From: an uncultured Planctomycetota bacterium
GTDB lineage: Bacteria > Planctomycetota > Planctomycetia > Gemmatales > HRBIN36
Assembly (NCBI GenBank): GCA_937944855.1
Contig: CALFAY010000001.1
Location: forward strand, 60,254 to 124,253
DNA length: 64,000 bases
Direction: 5' to 3'
The position numbers were made by a program, and so were the translations under genes. This document shows, one piece after another, positions 35,230-44,583 of the stretch (within the stretch, counting starts at the first letter, position 1; every line of letters starts with the position of its first letter). The notes beneath the pieces are model-generated. The model was given only the letters and a program-made list of their open reading frames with translations, searched no databases and was not told where the DNA came from.

Positions 35230-36183
35230 TTATTCCTTATGGAAGACGCGGCCTTCATCCACCTTGACGAAGCCAAGGGTTTCCGCCAAGCGTTGCGCCG
35301 GGACGTTGCTTTCCGGCACGTGAAACTCGACCAGACCGTAAAACTGTTCCTGAAGATACCGCATCACCTGCGAAATCAGAAACTTCGCATAGCCCCGTCG
35401 GCGATGCCTCTCCGGCACGATCAGGTCAATGAGTCCCGCCGACGGTTGATGCCAGCGCCAGGCGAAGTGTTCCATGTCCCAAACACGAACCTGAGCGACT
35501 GACTCGCCCTGGGAGCTTTCGACCAGGTGGAACTCCAGCATCTCCAGCGGCGAGTAGACGACCTCTTCAAACCAGGTGGAACTGACCGGGCGGGGCTGGG
35601 CGATCAGATCGCACCGCCGCTTGATGTCGGCAACGCGGATGTCGGCCACCGGAGGTAGGTTCATCAACTCCCGCTGGTAGATCAGGCAGCGCTCGCCGGG
35701 CCAGTACCCGTTGGCCAGCAGAAACGCTTGCGCACCGTTGTCCGAGGCCAGGATGCCCGCCGGTTCGCTGCCGGACAACAATCCCCAGTAGAACGGGCAG
35801 ATAGGCCGCCGCTGACCCGCCTGAATGACTGTCGCCCCTTTCGAACGCAAATAAGCCTCCCCGCGCTGAAGAAGCTCGCGGCCCACGCCTTTCCGCTGAT
35901 GGTGAGGTCGTACCGCCAGGGCGCAGATAATGCCCCGTTCGTAGGAAAGCATGCTTCCGTTGCTGTCCCCGGCGAACCCCGCATGGACGAAGCCGACCAA
36001 CTCGCCGTCCTCCTCGGCCACGATCAACCCCTGCGGATCGAAATAGGGTTTGGCCAGCACGAGGAACTCCAGCGGCAAAGTGCCGTTCAGGTAAGCAGCA
36101 CCGCGTCCGGTGTAACACTCGTTCCAGATCCGCACGATCGCCGGCGGATCCCAGTTGCGAAATGGGCGAAAGGCTATTGGCAA
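35230..36183 (-). CDS. GNAT acetyltransferase, two-domain form
   Basis: 317 aa, about twice the size of one GNAT domain. The first half has the acetyl-CoA loop in LAVRPHHQRKGVGRELLQRGEAYLRSKG; the second half has a weaker copy (LIVPERHRRRGYAKFLISQVMRYLQEQ). The acceptor is not predictable. The start is TTG 36183, supported by GGGGAG at 8 nt. It sits 35 bp upstream of the RND gene on the same strand. Confidence 0.85.
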   Translation of the reverse strand: MPIAFRPFRNWDPPAIVRIWNECYTGRGAAYLNGTLPLEFLVLAKPYFDPQGLIVAEEDGELVGFVHAGFAGDSNGSMLSYERGIICALAVRPHHQRKGVGRELLQRGEAYLRSKGATVIQAGQRRPICPFYWGLLSGSEPAGILASDNGAQAFLLANGYWPGERCLIYQRELMNLPPVADIRVADIKRRCDLIAQPRPVSSTWFEEVVYSPLEMLEFHLVESSQGESVAQVRVWDMEHFAWRWHQPSAGLIDLIVPERHRRRGYAKFLISQVMRYLQEQFYGLVEFHVPESNVPAQRLAETLGFVKVDEGRVFHKE

Positions 36184-36287
36184 GGGAATCTCTCCCCTCG
36201 GATCTCTGGCATTCTAGCCACAATAAATCATAGTCCGGGGTCGTTCCGACCCATTCCGTTTTCAGACAAATCGCGGCTGGTCAGATT

Positions 36288-36827
36288 CTACGTTGGCTTG
36301 GCAGGTTCTATTCGGTCCTCTGTCGCCGACATTGTCAAGGTGATGAAGACCAGAGCCAGGGTCGCCATGTCGGCCAGCAGGCTGAGCTGGTGAACTTCGC
36401 CGAAAGCTGCCTCCGCCAGCTCCGCAACCGCGGCATCGGTTGCGTACCGCTGCTGCCGCAGTTCGTGAACCCACGGACTCAGATAGACGAGGTTGACCAC
36501 GACCAGCAAGAGTGCGGTCGCCAGCAGCAGGACTCGGAGCCGAGGCCGTACTCCGGGGCGACGCAGCCACGCGGCCGCCGTACCCAGGGCGATCACCCCG
36601 CAAACGGCCTGATAGGGGAAATAGTTGGCGAAGACAGCCGACAGAGCTTCGCCGGCGATTCGCGTGCCCTGGCTTCTGGTCGTGAATCCCGCCCAATTAT
36701 CGGGGGTCTGGGCCAGCGTCTCCATGTGGCGAATGATCGGCAGGGCGGTGAAGTATGAGAAAAACACGCCGCCTCCCAGCCACAGCGCTAGTGCCAGCAG
36801 ATGCAGCCACCGCAGAAAGTAGTTCAT
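36288..36827 (-). CDS. DUF4149-family membrane protein
   Basis: 179 aa with four membrane segments (about 6-28, 63-85, 97-118, 152-172). The N-terminal WLHLLALALWLGGGVFF and the small-helix layout match DUF4149/TMEM205-like proteins of unknown function. I set the start at ATG 36827, which has a GGAG/GAGG upstream. It directly follows the glycosyltransferase gene (36-bp gap). Confidence 0.75.
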   Translation of the reverse strand: MNYFLRWLHLLALALWLGGGVFFSYFTALPIIRHMETLAQTPDNWAGFTTRSQGTRIAGEALSAVFANYFPYQAVCGVIALGTAAAWLRRPGVRPRLRVLLLATALLLVVVNLVYLSPWVHELRQQRYATDAAVAELAEAAFGEVHQLSLLADMATLALVFITLTMSATEDRIEPAKPT

Positions 36828-36863
36828 CTGTGCCCCCTCTCCCGACGGCCCAGGTTGAAGCAA

Positions 36864-38030
36864 TCACGCCGCATATCGGCAGTGAACGGCCTCGTCGAGC
36901 ACCTGCATGATCTGGCGGTAGTGATGCTCGAAAGTCCACGCTGCTGCCGTCCGACGCGCGGCTTCCGCCGCCGCCCGCCGGCGTTCCGGTTCACAGAACT
37001 GTTGTATGCAATCGGCCAAGCCCTCGACATCGCTCGGATCGTCGAGCAACAGACCGTCCTCCGGCGGATGCAGAATCTCCGCCGCCCCATTGCAAGCCGT
37101 CGTGATGACCGGCAGGCCGCACGCCAGCGCTTCCAGAACAACCAGCGAACACGGATCGTAAAAGGTCGGATGCACCAGGAAATCGGCGGCGAAGAATGCC
37201 GGACGCACGTCGGGAGTGAACCCGAGGAGATGGATGCGGTTGCCGAGTCCAAGCCGATTTACCTGCCGCTGATAGCGGCGGATTCGGGCGCTGCCGCAGA
37301 CCAGGACCCGCACCGGCAGATCGGGCCGCATGGCCAACGCGCCAAGCAACGTATCCAGCCCTTTGAGCCGATAATTGTGCCCGACGAACAGAGCCGTGGG
37401 TTCCTCGGGGCCGATACCCAGGCGATTCCGCAAGTCGTCCCGGAGCTTGAGCCGGTTCCGAGCGGAAAAGCGAGCCGCATCTATGGCGTTGGGAATCACC
37501 CGTACACGTTCATCGCCGATGCCATAGTAGCGTTTCAGATGGCTCTTCACGAAGCGACTTGGCACGACGATGAGCGGCCGGTCGCGGCCGAGGTATTGGC
37601 GTCGTTCCAAAAGAAGGAACGACCAGTAGGCTGGGCTGAACCATTTGCCCACGCGGGCAGCCAAGCGTTCCCAACCCGTTCCGTATTTCCGCAATCCGTA
37701 TTCTGCCGAGGCCACGTGCAAGCCGCCCTGGGGAATGAGCACGTCCTGCTTCCAGGTCTTGACGAAACCGAGGACGGCATCGTGCCCTTCGCGTTCCACG
37801 GCTTGGGCACAGGCAGCGGCGAACCGCCACGGCTTGAGAAAACGCGGACCCGCGCTTGGCATGATGGCGTGAAAGACCACCTCCCTGGGCAGGGCGGCGG
37901 CATCTCGGTCTTCGGCGTAAAGATGAACCTCGTGCCGATCAGCGACGAGCCGGCGGATCAGGTCCGCAATATACGTCTCACAACCGCCGCGGGCCGGAAC
38001 CACACTTTCGTAGCAAATGCCGATCTTCAT
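36864..38030 (-). CDS. Family 4 glycosyltransferase, WaaG-like
   Basis: 388 aa GT-B fold enzyme that uses a nucleotide sugar. N-terminal GGCETYIADLIRRL; C-terminal donor site HPTFYDPCSLVVLEALACGLPVITTACNGAAEIL with the EX7E-type arrangement. The overall pattern resembles WaaG/RfaG, which adds glucose to heptose in the LPS core. ATG 38030 has GAGG at 6 nt and overlaps the kinase stop by 4 nt, so it belongs to the LPS-core operon. The exact donor and acceptor are inferred from context. Confidence 0.88.
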   Translation of the reverse strand: MKIGICYESVVPARGGCETYIADLIRRLVADRHEVHLYAEDRDAAALPREVVFHAIMPSAGPRFLKPWRFAAACAQAVEREGHDAVLGFVKTWKQDVLIPQGGLHVASAEYGLRKYGTGWERLAARVGKWFSPAYWSFLLLERRQYLGRDRPLIVVPSRFVKSHLKRYYGIGDERVRVIPNAIDAARFSARNRLKLRDDLRNRLGIGPEEPTALFVGHNYRLKGLDTLLGALAMRPDLPVRVLVCGSARIRRYQRQVNRLGLGNRIHLLGFTPDVRPAFFAADFLVHPTFYDPCSLVVLEALACGLPVITTACNGAAEILHPPEDGLLLDDPSDVEGLADCIQQFCEPERRRAAAEAARRTAAAWTFEHHYRQIMQVLDEAVHCRYAA

Positions 38031-38935
38031 GCCGACCTCGCTTTCGTGACTCGACTTGTTCCATGAAGAGCAGAGCCGGGAGAGAGGGGCCGAGCTTTGC
38101 GATTGTGCCGCAGATACCGATGCGCCTTCACCATCACCGCAAGCAGCAGCCAACGGCTGATTCTTCCTCCGCAGTAGGTTTGCAGGAAACGCAGACGGTC
38201 GCGGTCTTCGATTTCCGGCATCTCGGCCGTCGAATAGAGCAATTGTGCCAGGTCTTTGACGCGGAAGTACCATCCAAAAAGCCGATGCTTGTGCAGCCGA
38301 TGCAAGTCGATGAGATGCAATCTTCCCGGCGCTACTTCGGGACAGTCTTTGCTCGGAGGTGGGACAAAAAAATGGCAAAGGTACAAATCTTTGTGATAGC
38401 GGTGGTGAGCGTGCAGTAGCCGCACCATGCGGGCCATCTCGCAGATGCAACTGCGCTTCCAGGAGACGAAGGTGGTCGGCTCCAGAGTCCGCGCGGCCAC
38501 TCCGACGGCCTCATGCAGCGGGATCATGCCGCCCAGTTCAGCGACGGCTAGGTAGCTTTGCAGCCGAAAGCCCGGGCCGACTTGCTCGCCGACTGCCATC
38601 GGTTCGGGGACCGCGATTCCCTTTTGACGCGCCCACTCAAGTTGCCGATATTCGTGCCATGACGGCGACCAGCCGGCCTTCGGCCACAACGTTGCAGCTA
38701 CCCGCAACGGCCAAGGCAAATCATGGTGGCGCTTGATAAACACCCGTAAGGTCCGATTGCCGGAGCCGAAAACCCAGCGTCCCGTCGATCGTCCTTGCTT
38801 GGCGTGATAGCGGTCCTGGGGCTGGAGCCTGAGCACTTCGTGCGTGGACGAAGGAGCATCCGCCGTGCTCCAGGAGACGTGCGACCGATGCCAACCGATG
38901 CCGCGGAATAGGGCCGTCCAGATGCGGCCGATCAT
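38027..38935 (-). CDS. LPS core kinase, WaaP/InaA family (second copy)
   Basis: 302 aa protein-kinase-like enzyme. K68 (VFIKRH) is the likely ATP lysine; the catalytic loop is HRYHKDLYLCHF with D183, and the metal-binding D210 lies in LHLIDLHR. WaaP-type enzymes phosphorylate heptose or Kdo of the LPS inner core on the cytoplasmic face. Overlaps both neighbours by 4 nt. It is about as similar in plan to its upstream neighbour as different families of one fold, so the two probably act on different positions. Confidence 0.83.
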   Translation of the reverse strand: MIGRIWTALFRGIGWHRSHVSWSTADAPSSTHEVLRLQPQDRYHAKQGRSTGRWVFGSGNRTLRVFIKRHHDLPWPLRVAATLWPKAGWSPSWHEYRQLEWARQKGIAVPEPMAVGEQVGPGFRLQSYLAVAELGGMIPLHEAVGVAARTLEPTTFVSWKRSCICEMARMVRLLHAHHRYHKDLYLCHFFVPPPSKDCPEVAPGRLHLIDLHRLHKHRLFGWYFRVKDLAQLLYSTAEMPEIEDRDRLRFLQTYCGGRISRWLLLAVMVKAHRYLRHNRKARPLSPGSALHGTSRVTKARSA

Positions 38936-39756
38936 GGCAGTCCCTCGGCGACAGGTAAGGGCAGGGGATGCGGATCTCGAGGTCCGGGAAGGAGCTGCCA
39001 GGGATGCCGCATCGCCTGAATCTTCCGTCGGCGTTGCAGGTATCGTGAGCGTTGGCGAATCGCCTGGACCGCTTTGCCCACAAGGTTCGTCGCCTTGGTT
39101 TCACGCAGATAGGTTTGCAGCAGGTGGAAGCGGAATTCTTCGTCGGCCAGGTGGTCGCCGAGTGAGGCGTCGAGGGCCGCAAGGTCACGCCAGCGGAAAC
39201 GCCAGGGGACTCGACGGTACCAGCTGGTTCTCTGGAAGTCGATCAAGGCGATGGTCAGGTCCGAGCAGCGAACCAAGACATGTTTGGCGTACAAATCGGG
39301 ATGGGTGAAGCCGGCGTCGTGCAGGCGGGCTACGGTGCAGCCGATTCCCTCAGCCAGGCTCAAGCACAACGAGCGGTCCTGCACGTGCCGGGTCAGGAAG
39401 GCGTGCAGGTCCACGACCTGGTGCAGTTCTCGCACCAGAAGGAACGACCGGGACTGATGATGGCCGACCGCCCACGGTTCCGGACAGGCAATGCCGCGGC
39501 GGTGCAAGGCCAGGAGCGTCTGCCACTCCCTTCGTGAGCGGTCCACCCAGCCAAACCCTGCTTGCCAGCTCGAAAGATAGTCTTTCCACGGAATCCGCAG
39601 TTGCCGCTTGAGAAAAAACCGCTCACTGCCGACAGTCAAGAGGGCCACGTTCCGCAACGGGTGGCCGCTGATGACCCGGGCCTGGGGATGCTCAAAGATA
39701 CTGGCGAAGGTGGACAATCCCCAATCCGCCAACCGCCGATCGATAACCAGATGCAT
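38932..39756 (-). CDS. LPS core kinase, WaaP/InaA family (first copy)
   Basis: 274 aa kinase-like protein with K50 (FFLKRQ), catalytic loop THPDLYAKHVLV with D154, and D173 in ALIDFQR. It starts 1 bp after the heptosyltransferase stop and overlaps the second kinase by 4 nt. Kdo or heptose phosphorylation is the family's role; in this cluster either sugar is possible. Standard bacterial protein kinases differ by an N in the loop, here replaced by H159. Confidence 0.83.
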   Translation of the reverse strand: MHLVIDRRLADWGLSTFASIFEHPQARVISGHPLRNVALLTVGSERFFLKRQLRIPWKDYLSSWQAGFGWVDRSRREWQTLLALHRRGIACPEPWAVGHHQSRSFLLVRELHQVVDLHAFLTRHVQDRSLCLSLAEGIGCTVARLHDAGFTHPDLYAKHVLVRCSDLTIALIDFQRTSWYRRVPWRFRWRDLAALDASLGDHLADEEFRFHLLQTYLRETKATNLVGKAVQAIRQRSRYLQRRRKIQAMRHPWQLLPGPRDPHPLPLPVAEGLP

Positions 39757-39757
39757 C

Positions 39758-40852
39758 TCAGCCCGTCCTCCGATTCCATCGGAACGGCAGCCAGTTCCAG
39801 GCCGTTCGCTCTCGCTCTTGCCGGAGATGTCGAAGAAGCAATGCCACCGCGGCGTCGTACACCTCCTCCGGCGTCAGCAGCTTCATGCAGCGATGATCCA
39901 GGGGACAAATCCGCAACTGGCACGGCCCGCACGGGACCGTTTTTTGCAGATGCACGGCCTTGTCGAAGTAGGTTTCGGTCCAGGCGATGTGGGTGGGACC
40001 GAAGAGTGTGACAACCGGCCGGTCGAAGGCGGCGGCGAAGTGCCGGGGACCACTGTCGGTCGTGATCAGGAGGTCGCAGCGACGGATGCACGCCTTGAGC
40101 AGGCCGAGCGAGATCGCTTCATCCGCCAAGCTGGTCACGCCGGCCCGGTTCGCTAGTTCGGCGATGCGTCCAGCCATCTCCCGCTCGTTAGGTCCGCAGA
40201 GGACGAGTACGGCGGCGTGCCGACAGTCCACAAGCATTTGAGCAAGTTCTGCGAAGTATTCGACCGGCCAGTGTTTCGCCGAGCCGTAGGCCGCGCCGGG
40301 ATTCAGTAAGACCACCGGATAAGCGTCCTGAAGACCATGCCGACGCCAGATGTCATCCGCGGCTCGTTCGTCCTCCGGCAAGGTGTAGAGGGTCATCCGG
40401 CGACCGGGCGGTTCGCAGTCGAGCACTTCGGCCAGGCGGTTGTAGGCGTCCAGGATCGGACTTGGAACGAAGCGTCCGTGCTCGTCACGCAAGGGAGGAA
40501 GCGGATCGCTCAGGAGCAGGGAACGTCCTCCTCGGGCGTAGCCGACGATTCGGCGGGCGCCGCCGAGCCAGGCGAGCAGGGCGGAACGAAACGAGTTGGG
40601 AAACAGCACGGCCACGTCCACGCTGATCTGCCGCAGCCGCCACGCGGCCGAAAGCAGGCGGTGGGATGGATCGGGTCCGTGATAGCGAATCAGGTCATCG
40701 AACCAGGGGCTGCCCTGAAAGACCTCCTCGACGTAGGGCTTGAGCACTCCGATAAGCAGTGCCTTGGGATGACGGCGACGAATGGCAGCGATGGCTGGCG
40801 TCGCCATGACGGCATCACCGATCCAGTTGGGGCAGAAGATTGCGATGTGCAT
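39758..40852 (-). CDS. Family 9 glycosyltransferase (ADP-heptose:LPS heptosyltransferase)
   Basis: 364 aa. The N-terminus CPNWIGDAVMATPAIAAIRRRHP is the WaaF/WaaC signature. The C-terminal half has LITTDSGPRHFAAAFDRPVVTLFGPTHIAWTETY, the ADP-heptose site, and the late CPLDHRCMKLLTPEEV typical of WaaF. It attaches L-glycero-D-manno-heptose to the LPS inner core. The start is uncertain: ATG 40852 fits the family N-terminus; ATG 40870 adds six residues. It lies downstream of hldE, which supplies its donor. Confidence 0.9.
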   Translation of the reverse strand: MHIAIFCPNWIGDAVMATPAIAAIRRRHPKALLIGVLKPYVEEVFQGSPWFDDLIRYHGPDPSHRLLSAAWRLRQISVDVAVLFPNSFRSALLAWLGGARRIVGYARGGRSLLLSDPLPPLRDEHGRFVPSPILDAYNRLAEVLDCEPPGRRMTLYTLPEDERAADDIWRRHGLQDAYPVVLLNPGAAYGSAKHWPVEYFAELAQMLVDCRHAAVLVLCGPNEREMAGRIAELANRAGVTSLADEAISLGLLKACIRRCDLLITTDSGPRHFAAAFDRPVVTLFGPTHIAWTETYFDKAVHLQKTVPCGPCQLRICPLDHRCMKLLTPEEVYDAAVALLLRHLRQERERTAWNWLPFRWNRRTG

Positions 40853-40905
40853 GGCTCGGGCCGTCACCATCCCCGGAGGCTAGCGCCTCCCGATTGCTTT
40901 CTCCT

Positions 40906-42432
40906 TCAGGCGACTCGGCGTTGCTGCGACTCCGCCAGACGCTCCGCCAGCGCCGTCGTGCTGAACCCCGCTTTCAGCGGGGCGAGATAGACCTTGCCGC
41001 CGTAGGACTCGACAAAATCCGCACCAACGACTTCCTCCTTGCGGTAGTCGGCTCCCTTGATGAGCACGTCGGGCCGAATCAGGCGGATGAGTTCCAAAGG
41101 CGTCGGTTCGTCGAACAGCGTGACGAAATCCACGCAGGCCAGCGCCGCCAGGACTTCTGCCCGGGCGTTTTGTGGATTGATCGGCCGATCCGGCCCTTTC
41201 AAGGCCCGCACGCCGGCGTCGCTGTTGAGTCCGACCACGAGCACGTCCACTTGCGCCTTGGCATCTTGGAGGTACTGCACATGCCCGGCATGGAGCAGGT
41301 CGAAGCAGCCGTTGGTGAAGCCGATCCGTCTGCCGCTGCATCGCAGGGCTTCGATTTCCTGCACCAATAAGTTGCGGTCCATGATCTTGCCGTGGGGACG
41401 GTTTTCACGGTCGTTCAGTAAGGCATGGCGCAGGTCCCGCAGGATCTCGTCCCGGGACACGGGCGCGACGCCGAGCTTCTCGACTTCCAACCCTCCTGCG
41501 ACGTTGGCCAGGCGAATGGCGGCGTCGTAGTCGGCCCCGGCGGCCAGGGCCATGCCTAAGACGCACAGCACCATATCGCCGGCTCCCGTGATGTCGTACA
41601 CCTGCCGAGGTCGGGTCGGGAAATGCTTCCGGCGGCCGTCCAGATGCGCCAACGCCATGCCGTCCTTGTCCAACGTCACGATGCCGGCTTCCATATCGAG
41701 CCGCCGACGCAATTCGTCAGCCGCTGACAGGGAATCGTCAATCGTCGCCAGGGTCCTCCCGACCGCCAGACCGGCTTCGAGGCGGTTCGGCGTCATGCTC
41801 GAACAGCCCCGGTACTTGGCAAAGGCGCTTTCGCCCTGACCCGGCTTGCAGCGGATCGGATCAACGAGCACCCGTTTGCCCAGGGTTCGGGCCAGACCGA
41901 TGACGTGCTGCAAAACCCGCGGCGTGCAAACGCCCTTGTCATAATCGCTGATCAGCACGACATCCGCCCGACGAATGCGGACATCAAGGACCTGCTTCAT
42001 GCGTTCTTCGAGGCTGGCTTCAAGCGGATCACGGACCTCAAAATCGACGCGAAGCATCTGCTGCGGGTGGCGGGCCTGAGCACGGCCGATGTAGCGTTCC
42101 TTGACCGTGCTGGGACGGTGCGGGTCCACGAGTACGCCTTCATGATCGATTTCCAGTTCACCGAGCAGACGACGAATGCGAGCGGCATCGGCATCCGCTC
42201 CGACTACGCCAGCCAGGGCGGTTCGCGCCCCCAAGGCCCGCAGCATGGTGGCTACGCTGCTGGCCCCTCCGAGCCGTTCTTCGCGGCGGTCGGCCCGCAA
42301 CAGCACCACCGGGGCTTCCTGGCTGATGCGTTCGGCATCGCCGAAGACATAGCGATCCAGCATGACATCGCCGACAACCAGCACATCCGGCTGGCCGAGA
42401 TGTTGAACCAGGTGGATCAAATCGGCAGACAT
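40906..42432 (-). CDS. hldE: Bifunctional heptose-7-phosphate kinase / heptose-1-phosphate adenylyltransferase
   Basis: 508 aa, both domains fused as in E. coli HldE. Kinase domain of the PfkB/ribokinase fold (about 1-330): VLVVGDVMLDRYVFGDAERISQEAPV at the start and TGAGDMVLCVLGMALAAG near its end with the catalytic D. Adenylyltransferase domain from about 360: FTNGCFDLLHAGHVQYL, with HxGH, and IKGADYRKEEVVGADFV. Makes ADP-heptose for LPS. Start at ATG 42432; the open frame upstream to 42555 overlaps the next gene and is not convincing. Confidence 0.95.
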   Translation of the reverse strand: MSADLIHLVQHLGQPDVLVVGDVMLDRYVFGDAERISQEAPVVLLRADRREERLGGASSVATMLRALGARTALAGVVGADADAARIRRLLGELEIDHEGVLVDPHRPSTVKERYIGRAQARHPQQMLRVDFEVRDPLEASLEERMKQVLDVRIRRADVVLISDYDKGVCTPRVLQHVIGLARTLGKRVLVDPIRCKPGQGESAFAKYRGCSSMTPNRLEAGLAVGRTLATIDDSLSAADELRRRLDMEAGIVTLDKDGMALAHLDGRRKHFPTRPRQVYDITGAGDMVLCVLGMALAAGADYDAAIRLANVAGGLEVEKLGVAPVSRDEILRDLRHALLNDRENRPHGKIMDRNLLVQEIEALRCSGRRIGFTNGCFDLLHAGHVQYLQDAKAQVDVLVVGLNSDAGVRALKGPDRPINPQNARAEVLAALACVDFVTLFDEPTPLELIRLIRPDVLIKGADYRKEEVVGADFVESYGGKVYLAPLKAGFSTTALAERLAESQQRRVA

Positions 42433-42469
42433 TACTGCCTGGCCTCCCCTGCGATGACCGCTCGAAACC

Positions 42470-43492
42470 TCACGCGGCTTGCCTGAGGGTGGTTCCCCGG
42501 ACGGCGGCGAGACGGGATACCACCGCCAGATGCAGCATGGGCAGCAAGATTTCATGGTGGCCGATCAGTTCGATGCCTGTTCCGTGGGCCGACGACGTGG
42601 GCCGTTCCATGACGTTCACCCGGCTGCGGTATTGCGACGATTTGTCGAGGTTGATGGCCGTCAAGCCATCCAGGTCGTGGCCGAAGTTTCGCACCACGGA
42701 CACTGCTTTGACAAAGACTTCGGGCATGATGACGGCGCTACCCAGGTTCATCCAGACCCCGTCCTTGAGCCGGGACACGACCGTACACAGCCAGCGGAAG
42801 TCGGTCAGGCTCGCTTCTCCGAGGGCTGCGCCGCTGACGTGTGGGTGCATGTGAACGATGTCGGTGCCGAGAGCGACGTGGATCGTGCAGGGAATGCCGG
42901 CTTCGTAGGCAGCTAAAACCACGCTGGCTTCAGGATAGCGACAGGCCGACTGGGCCAGATGCCGGCCAAGAGCGTGTCCGAGACCGCAGCCCTCGTCAGC
43001 CCCGATGCGGGCCGCCACAGCGAAGGCGTCGGCAGTTTCCCGGGCCATGCCAAACTTGCCGGTGGGCAGTTGAGCTGCCACGTCCTCACTCGTCTTCCCG
43101 ACCAGGGCGAGTTCGAAATCGTGAATCGCCGCCGAGCCGTTCATTGAAACCGACGTTACGATGCCGCGGCGGATCCAGTCGATCAGGTATGGTCCGCAGC
43201 CAGTCTTGATGACGTGACCGCCGAGGCCGATGCCCACGGCACGCCCGTGGCGATGAGCGGTGCAGATTGCTTCACAGGCGGCGCGGATTTCTTTGCCGGC
43301 CAGTTGGTGCGGCAGGCTGTCCAGCCAGTCGGCGAAGCCAGCTCCGGCGTCCAGCGGCTTGCCCAGGTCCTCGACGAAGACCTTACTGGGCCGGGATTGA
43401 AGCTCATACGTGGCCAAGCCATGCAGGTCGAAAGGCTTCAGGGCGTGACAGGGGGAAGCCGACGCCTCCCGCGTGTTAATGTCTGGATTCAC
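42470..43492 (-). CDS. Conserved protein of unknown function, deoxyhypusine synthase-like fold suspected
   Basis: 340 aa. No clear family assignment. Conserved-looking segments are AVGIGLGGHVIKTGCGPYLIDW (about 86-107), SVSMNGSAAIHDFELALVGKTSEDV, and IPCTIHVALGTDIVHMHPHVSG. The glycine-rich first segment and the small residues around it recall DHS-like NAD/FAD-binding enzymes; this is a guess from pattern only. It overlaps lpxK by 4 nt (ATGA) and precedes hldE by 37 bp, so it is part of the LPS operon and probably acts on a heptose or lipid A intermediate or in its control. Confidence 0.6.
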   Translation of the reverse strand: MNPDINTREASASPCHALKPFDLHGLATYELQSRPSKVFVEDLGKPLDAGAGFADWLDSLPHQLAGKEIRAACEAICTAHRHGRAVGIGLGGHVIKTGCGPYLIDWIRRGIVTSVSMNGSAAIHDFELALVGKTSEDVAAQLPTGKFGMARETADAFAVAARIGADEGCGLGHALGRHLAQSACRYPEASVVLAAYEAGIPCTIHVALGTDIVHMHPHVSGAALGEASLTDFRWLCTVVSRLKDGVWMNLGSAVIMPEVFVKAVSVVRNFGHDLDGLTAINLDKSSQYRSRVNVMERPTSSAHGTGIELIGHHEILLPMLHLAVVSRLAAVRGTTLRQAA

Positions 43493-44583
43493 TGGATCAC
43501 TCCCTTGAGCAGTTGTTCAAGCACTTCCCGGCCCGAGAGGATTTCCAAGCCGACCCGCAGGGCTGACAGCGGCCGGCTGGCCAGCTCGGGGAACGGCAGC
43601 TTGACCAGGTCCTTCTGCGTCGTCACGATCAGGGCATCGGAAGGCAAACCGGCTGCCCAGCGTCGCAGGGATTCGAGATCGCCATTGGAATAACGGTGAT
43701 GGTCCGGAAAACAACGGAATGCAATCAGTTCGCAGCCAAGTCCGCGCAACGTTTTGCGGAATGCTTCAGGATTGCCAATCCCGCAGAACGCTGCCACAAG
43801 TCGGCCGTTGAGTTCTTTCAGCGCAACATTTTCGGGTACCTCGGTCGTGGCATGTTGCGCTGACCGAAAGCGCATCAAATGCAAAGGATGGTGTCGGCTC
43901 GTCACCAGGGGCTTCTTCGCAAAGCCTTGGTGGATATGATCTTCGAGCACCGCCAAGGCTTCTGGAGCGACTGAGTCGCAGCGAGTCAGCAAAATCAGGT
44001 CGGCCCGCGACAGGCTGCTGACGGGTTCGCGCAACATTCCGCGAGGGAAGAGCCGACCGTATCCCCAAGGATTGGTTGCATCGAGGGTTACGATGTCCAA
44101 GTCGCGGTGTAGGCGGCGGTGCTGGAAACCGTCGTCAAGAATCAGAATTTGACTTCCGTATTGCTTAACTGCTTGCCGGGCAGTGACATAGCGATCCGGA
44201 TTCCGAAGATGAGGCACCTCCGGCAGATTGCTGCGCAACATTTTCGCCTCATCGTTAAAGCCGTCGGCTGATGCACCGTAGCCCCGGCTGAGAATGGCAG
44301 GCCGCAGCCCCATCGCGCAATAAAATCGGGCGACCCATTCGACCGCCGGGGTCTTGCCCGTCCCGCCCAAAGTCAGGTTGCCGATACTGACGATGGGCAC
44401 TTCGGCTCGGAGAATTGGTCGCAATCCTATGTCGTACAAATGGTTCCGAAGGCAACTGCCCCACCCGTAGGGAATGCTGAGCAAAGTCAGCCCGAACCGG
44501 CACAGCTCGGCCACCAAGCCACGCCGACATCCGCTCACAACCTCTTGATGCCACAACACTTGTGCTACCGCTCGCGCATCCAT
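43489..44583 (-). CDS. lpxK: Tetraacyldisaccharide 4'-kinase
   Basis: 364 aa membrane-associated kinase that phosphorylates lipid A disaccharide at the 4' position. Seen: VSIGNLTLGGTGKTPAVEW (P-loop region, GGTGKT), LSRGYGASADGF, LILDDGFQHRRLHRDLDIVTLDA, LLTRCD, and TTQKDLVKLP near the end. The start is uncertain: ATG 44583 fits the family's length, while the frame stays open to 44808 without protein character and covers the rpsB promoter. Its presence means this organism makes lipid A. Confidence 0.92.
   Translation of the reverse strand: MDARAVAQVLWHQEVVSGCRRGLVAELCRFGLTLLSIPYGWGSCLRNHLYDIGLRPILRAEVPIVSIGNLTLGGTGKTPAVEWVARFYCAMGLRPAILSRGYGASADGFNDEAKMLRSNLPEVPHLRNPDRYVTARQAVKQYGSQILILDDGFQHRRLHRDLDIVTLDATNPWGYGRLFPRGMLREPVSSLSRADLILLTRCDSVAPEALAVLEDHIHQGFAKKPLVTSRHHPLHLMRFRSAQHATTEVPENVALKELNGRLVAAFCGIGNPEAFRKTLRGLGCELIAFRCFPDHHRYSNGDLESLRRWAAGLPSDALIVTTQKDLVKLPFPELASRPLSALRVGLEILSGREVLEQLLKGVIQ

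Noticed and set aside
36801..38066. 421-codon open frame on the + strand
   Set aside because: It is antisense to the WaaG-like gene; no motif.
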